DNA from: Pseudodesulfovibrio nedwellii
GTDB lineage: Bacteria > Desulfobacterota > Desulfovibrionia > Desulfovibrionales > Desulfovibrionaceae
Direction of reading: 5' to 3'
NCBI RefSeq assembly: GCF_027923765.1
Contig: NZ_AP026709.1
Location: 1,545,501-1,609,500 of the forward strand
DNA: 64,000 bases
Numbering within the stretch: position 1 is the first letter of the stretch; each line of letters begins with the position of its first letter. Below are positions 62,793 to 64,000 of this stretch, piece by piece. The notes beneath the pieces are model-generated. The model was not told where the DNA came from and made no database searches. It saw nothing but the letters and a program-made list of their open reading frames with translations. The position numbers and the translations under genes are program-made.

Positions 62793-63242
62793 CTATTTCC
62801 GGATGAAGGTCAGAGCCTGAGCTGTACATCCGGTTACGCAGGCAGGTGTGCCACCGGCATCCACCCGATCCACGCAATAGTCACACTTCATGATCTTGCC
62901 GCTTTCCTCGTTGAACACGGGGACGGACCAAGGACATGCTTCGACACATGCTTTGCAGCCATCACATTTGTTCAGATCAACCAAAACAAGGCCATCCTCA
63001 TCGCGTTTGTACATGGCCCCGGTGGGACATGCGGCAACACATTCAGGATTCTTGCAATGCATACAGTTCTGATACTTGATTTTGGCGGTAGGTTTCCCAT
63101 CCTTGTCAGCAATGGGACCTTCCACGGTAAGACGATTAAGGGAAATACCTACGGGCACCTTGTTCTTCACTTTGCAGTGAACCAAGCATGCGTCGCAGGC
63201 AATACACCGTTTTTTGTCAAACTTAATTCTATAACTGGCCAT
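62793..63242 (-). CDS. Four-cluster ferredoxin-type electron transfer protein
   Basis: 149 residues with sixteen cysteines in four [4Fe-4S] motifs (CIACDACLVHC, CMHCKNPECVAAC, CDGCKACVEAC, and CDYC with ACVTGC), like the protein at 4248 but shorter. No signal peptide. RBS GAGGTG. It is transcribed away from the molybdopterin oxidoreductase that begins at 63515 and is its likely partner despite the divergent arrangement; TauE and membrane protein genes follow. Confidence 0.92.
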   Translation of the reverse strand: MASYRIKFDKKRCIACDACLVHCKVKNKVPVGISLNRLTVEGPIADKDGKPTAKIKYQNCMHCKNPECVAACPTGAMYKRDEDGLVLVDLNKCDGCKACVEACPWSVPVFNEESGKIMKCDYCVDRVDAGGTPACVTGCTAQALTFIRK

Positions 63243-63334
63243 TTTACACCTCGAAAAACTTCAGTTGGACGCGCAGTTCCTTTAAGAACCTATGGTTTGG
63301 AGAAAAAAGCGCTTATGGTCAACGCCCTTCCCGC

Positions 63335-63352
63335 TTGTGACACATTTCTCAA
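63335..63352. promoter_or_regulatory. TTGTGA-N6-TCACAA-like site 1
   Basis: TTGTGACACATTTCTCAA, an imperfect dyad of the form bound by Rex and by CRP/FNR-type HcpR regulators in sulfate reducers. It lies in the 272-base divergent region. The protein cannot be chosen from the site alone. Confidence 0.45.
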
Positions 63353-63399
63353 TCAAGGCACATTATAATGCATTTCAAACCAAAAAAGGAAGAAAAATA

Positions 63400-63417
63400 T
63401 TGTGATACATTTCACAC
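63400..63417. promoter_or_regulatory. TTGTGA-N6-TCACAA-like site 2
   Basis: TTGTGATACATTTCACAC, with TGTGA and TCACA arms matching perfectly, 65 bases (centre to centre) from site 1. A TATAAT (63364-63369) lies between the two sites, so binding at both could control the promoter for the gene at 63515. Confidence 0.55.
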
Positions 63418-63514
63418 GATGGTAATCTGTTGCATAGTCGTTCCCTGCAAAGCTAGGTTCCATTCTACATAAAAAAGCGCAAAGTTCCATCCGGTCTGTA
63501 TCAGGAGGAGTATT

Positions 63515-64000
63515 ATGAGTAAGGAATATGTGAAAAGTATCTGTGGCATGTGCTCTGTGCGATGCCCTATTGAAGTCGAAGTGGTCGACGGTAAAGCTGA
63601 GTATATTCAGGGTAATCCAGATGCACCGGGCATCATGGGATCCCTGTGTCCTCGTGGAGCTGCCGGAACGGCCCTGACGTATGACGAAGAACGTCCCCAA
63701 TATCCCATGGTTCGCACGGGCAAACGGGGTGAAGGCAAATGGAAACAAGTGTCTTGGGACGAAGCCCTAGACTATGTTGCCGACGAATTGAAACGCATTC
63801 AGGAAACATACGGCAAGGACTCCGTCCTGTTTTCCGATCGCGGTGGACCGTTCCGAGATTTCTATCGCGCATTTCTGCGTGGTATCGGCACAGCCAACTA
63901 CAATAACCATGACTCCGCATGCGCTCGCAATGTCCAGAACGCTGCCTTGTCCGTCTTCGGTTTCGGTCGCAAAGGCGTTTCCTACGACCTGAAAAACGCC
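63515..64000 (+). CDS. Molybdopterin oxidoreductase, N-terminal part (runs off the window)
   Basis: The first 162 residues of a DMSO reductase-superfamily enzyme; the frame is open at base 64000. The N-terminal [4Fe-4S] motif is Cys10, Cys13, Cys17 and Cys45, with no Tat signal, so it is cytoplasmic. Cys136 in NNHDSACARNV is the candidate metal ligand. RBS AGGAGGAG before ATG 63515. The divergent ferredoxin gene at 62793-63242 is the probable redox partner. The substrate is unknown; thiosulfate/polysulfide-type reductases are among the nearest in layout. Confidence 0.9.
   Translation, partial: MSKEYVKSICGMCSVRCPIEVEVVDGKAEYIQGNPDAPGIMGSLCPRGAAGTALTYDEERPQYPMVRTGKRGEGKWKQVSWDEALDYVADELKRIQETYGKDSVLFSDRGGPFRDFYRAFLRGIGTANYNNHDSACARNVQNAALSVFGFGRKGVSYDLKNA

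Overview
The window looks like part of a sulfate-reducing member of the Desulfovibrionaceae (a Pseudodesulfovibrio-like chromosome of moderate GC). This is inferred from its content: two sets of cytoplasmic molybdopterin oxidoreductases with four-cluster ferredoxin partners, a TauE-type sulfite exporter, an FmdE/molybdopterin-binding protein, [NiFe]-hydrogenase-like and nitrogenase-like genes, a Lap-type adhesin export locus and possible Rex/HcpR-like operator sites. No species can be named from sequence reading alone.

Layout. 1-2055: 3' end of a CorA-type transporter, then an intact IS3-family element next to a degenerate 96-bp copy of its own left end. 2100-6532: a molybdenum enzyme operon (catalytic subunit, 4x[4Fe-4S] subunit, FmdE/molybdopterin-binding fusion) whose third gene carries an in-frame TAG. 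6590-14407: the most unusual block. A [NiFe]-hydrogenase large-subunit homologue without a small subunit is followed by a HydE-like radical SAM protein, NifH-, NifD- and NifK-like proteins, HypC and HypE, ending at a terminator. 14450-25018: a mosaic mobile region with truncated rsgA, two head-to-head IS3 fragments, a conjugation-type ATPase, a resolvase-like protein that has lost its catalytic serine, repeated hairpin/iteron modules, a HipBA toxin-antitoxin pair, an excisionase-like protein and a tyrosine integrase abutting tRNA-Ala(GGC).

25194-29178: acetyltransferase, then an SH3-domain protein / M48 protease / CHASE2-adenylate cyclase operon. 29766-51067: a Lap-like type I secretion locus. 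It has a 3839-residue VCBS-repeat adhesin with NIDO-like, VWA and C-terminal export regions, a second small predicted cargo sharing a domain with the giant, a TolC-type pore, an HD-GYP-derived membrane receptor with destroyed metal site, a LapG-type periplasmic protease, and the HlyD and ABC exporter components. 51331-53166: YgiQ-type radical SAM protein. 60166-53256 (minus): a signalling operon of phosphonate-type binding lipoprotein, Cys-rich histidine kinase, single-domain response regulator, barrel-less PEP/pyruvate-binding phosphotransferase and dual-specificity phosphatase-YkgJ fusion. 60317-64000: PH-like membrane protein, and a ferredoxin/TauE/membrane protein operon divergent from the start of another molybdopterin oxidoreductase, with TTGTGA-N6-TCACAA-like sites between them.

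How it works together (inference). The 6908-14327 genes combine the parts for an Fe(CN)2CO-type site (HypC, HypE, hydrogenase-like scaffold), a radical SAM maturase and an ATP-driven nitrogenase-like reductase with its two-subunit partner. I read this as a candidate undescribed hybrid metalloenzyme or metallocofactor pathway. The adhesin locus carries its own surface-retention control logic, with a catalytically degenerate HD-GYP protein where LapD would be expected.
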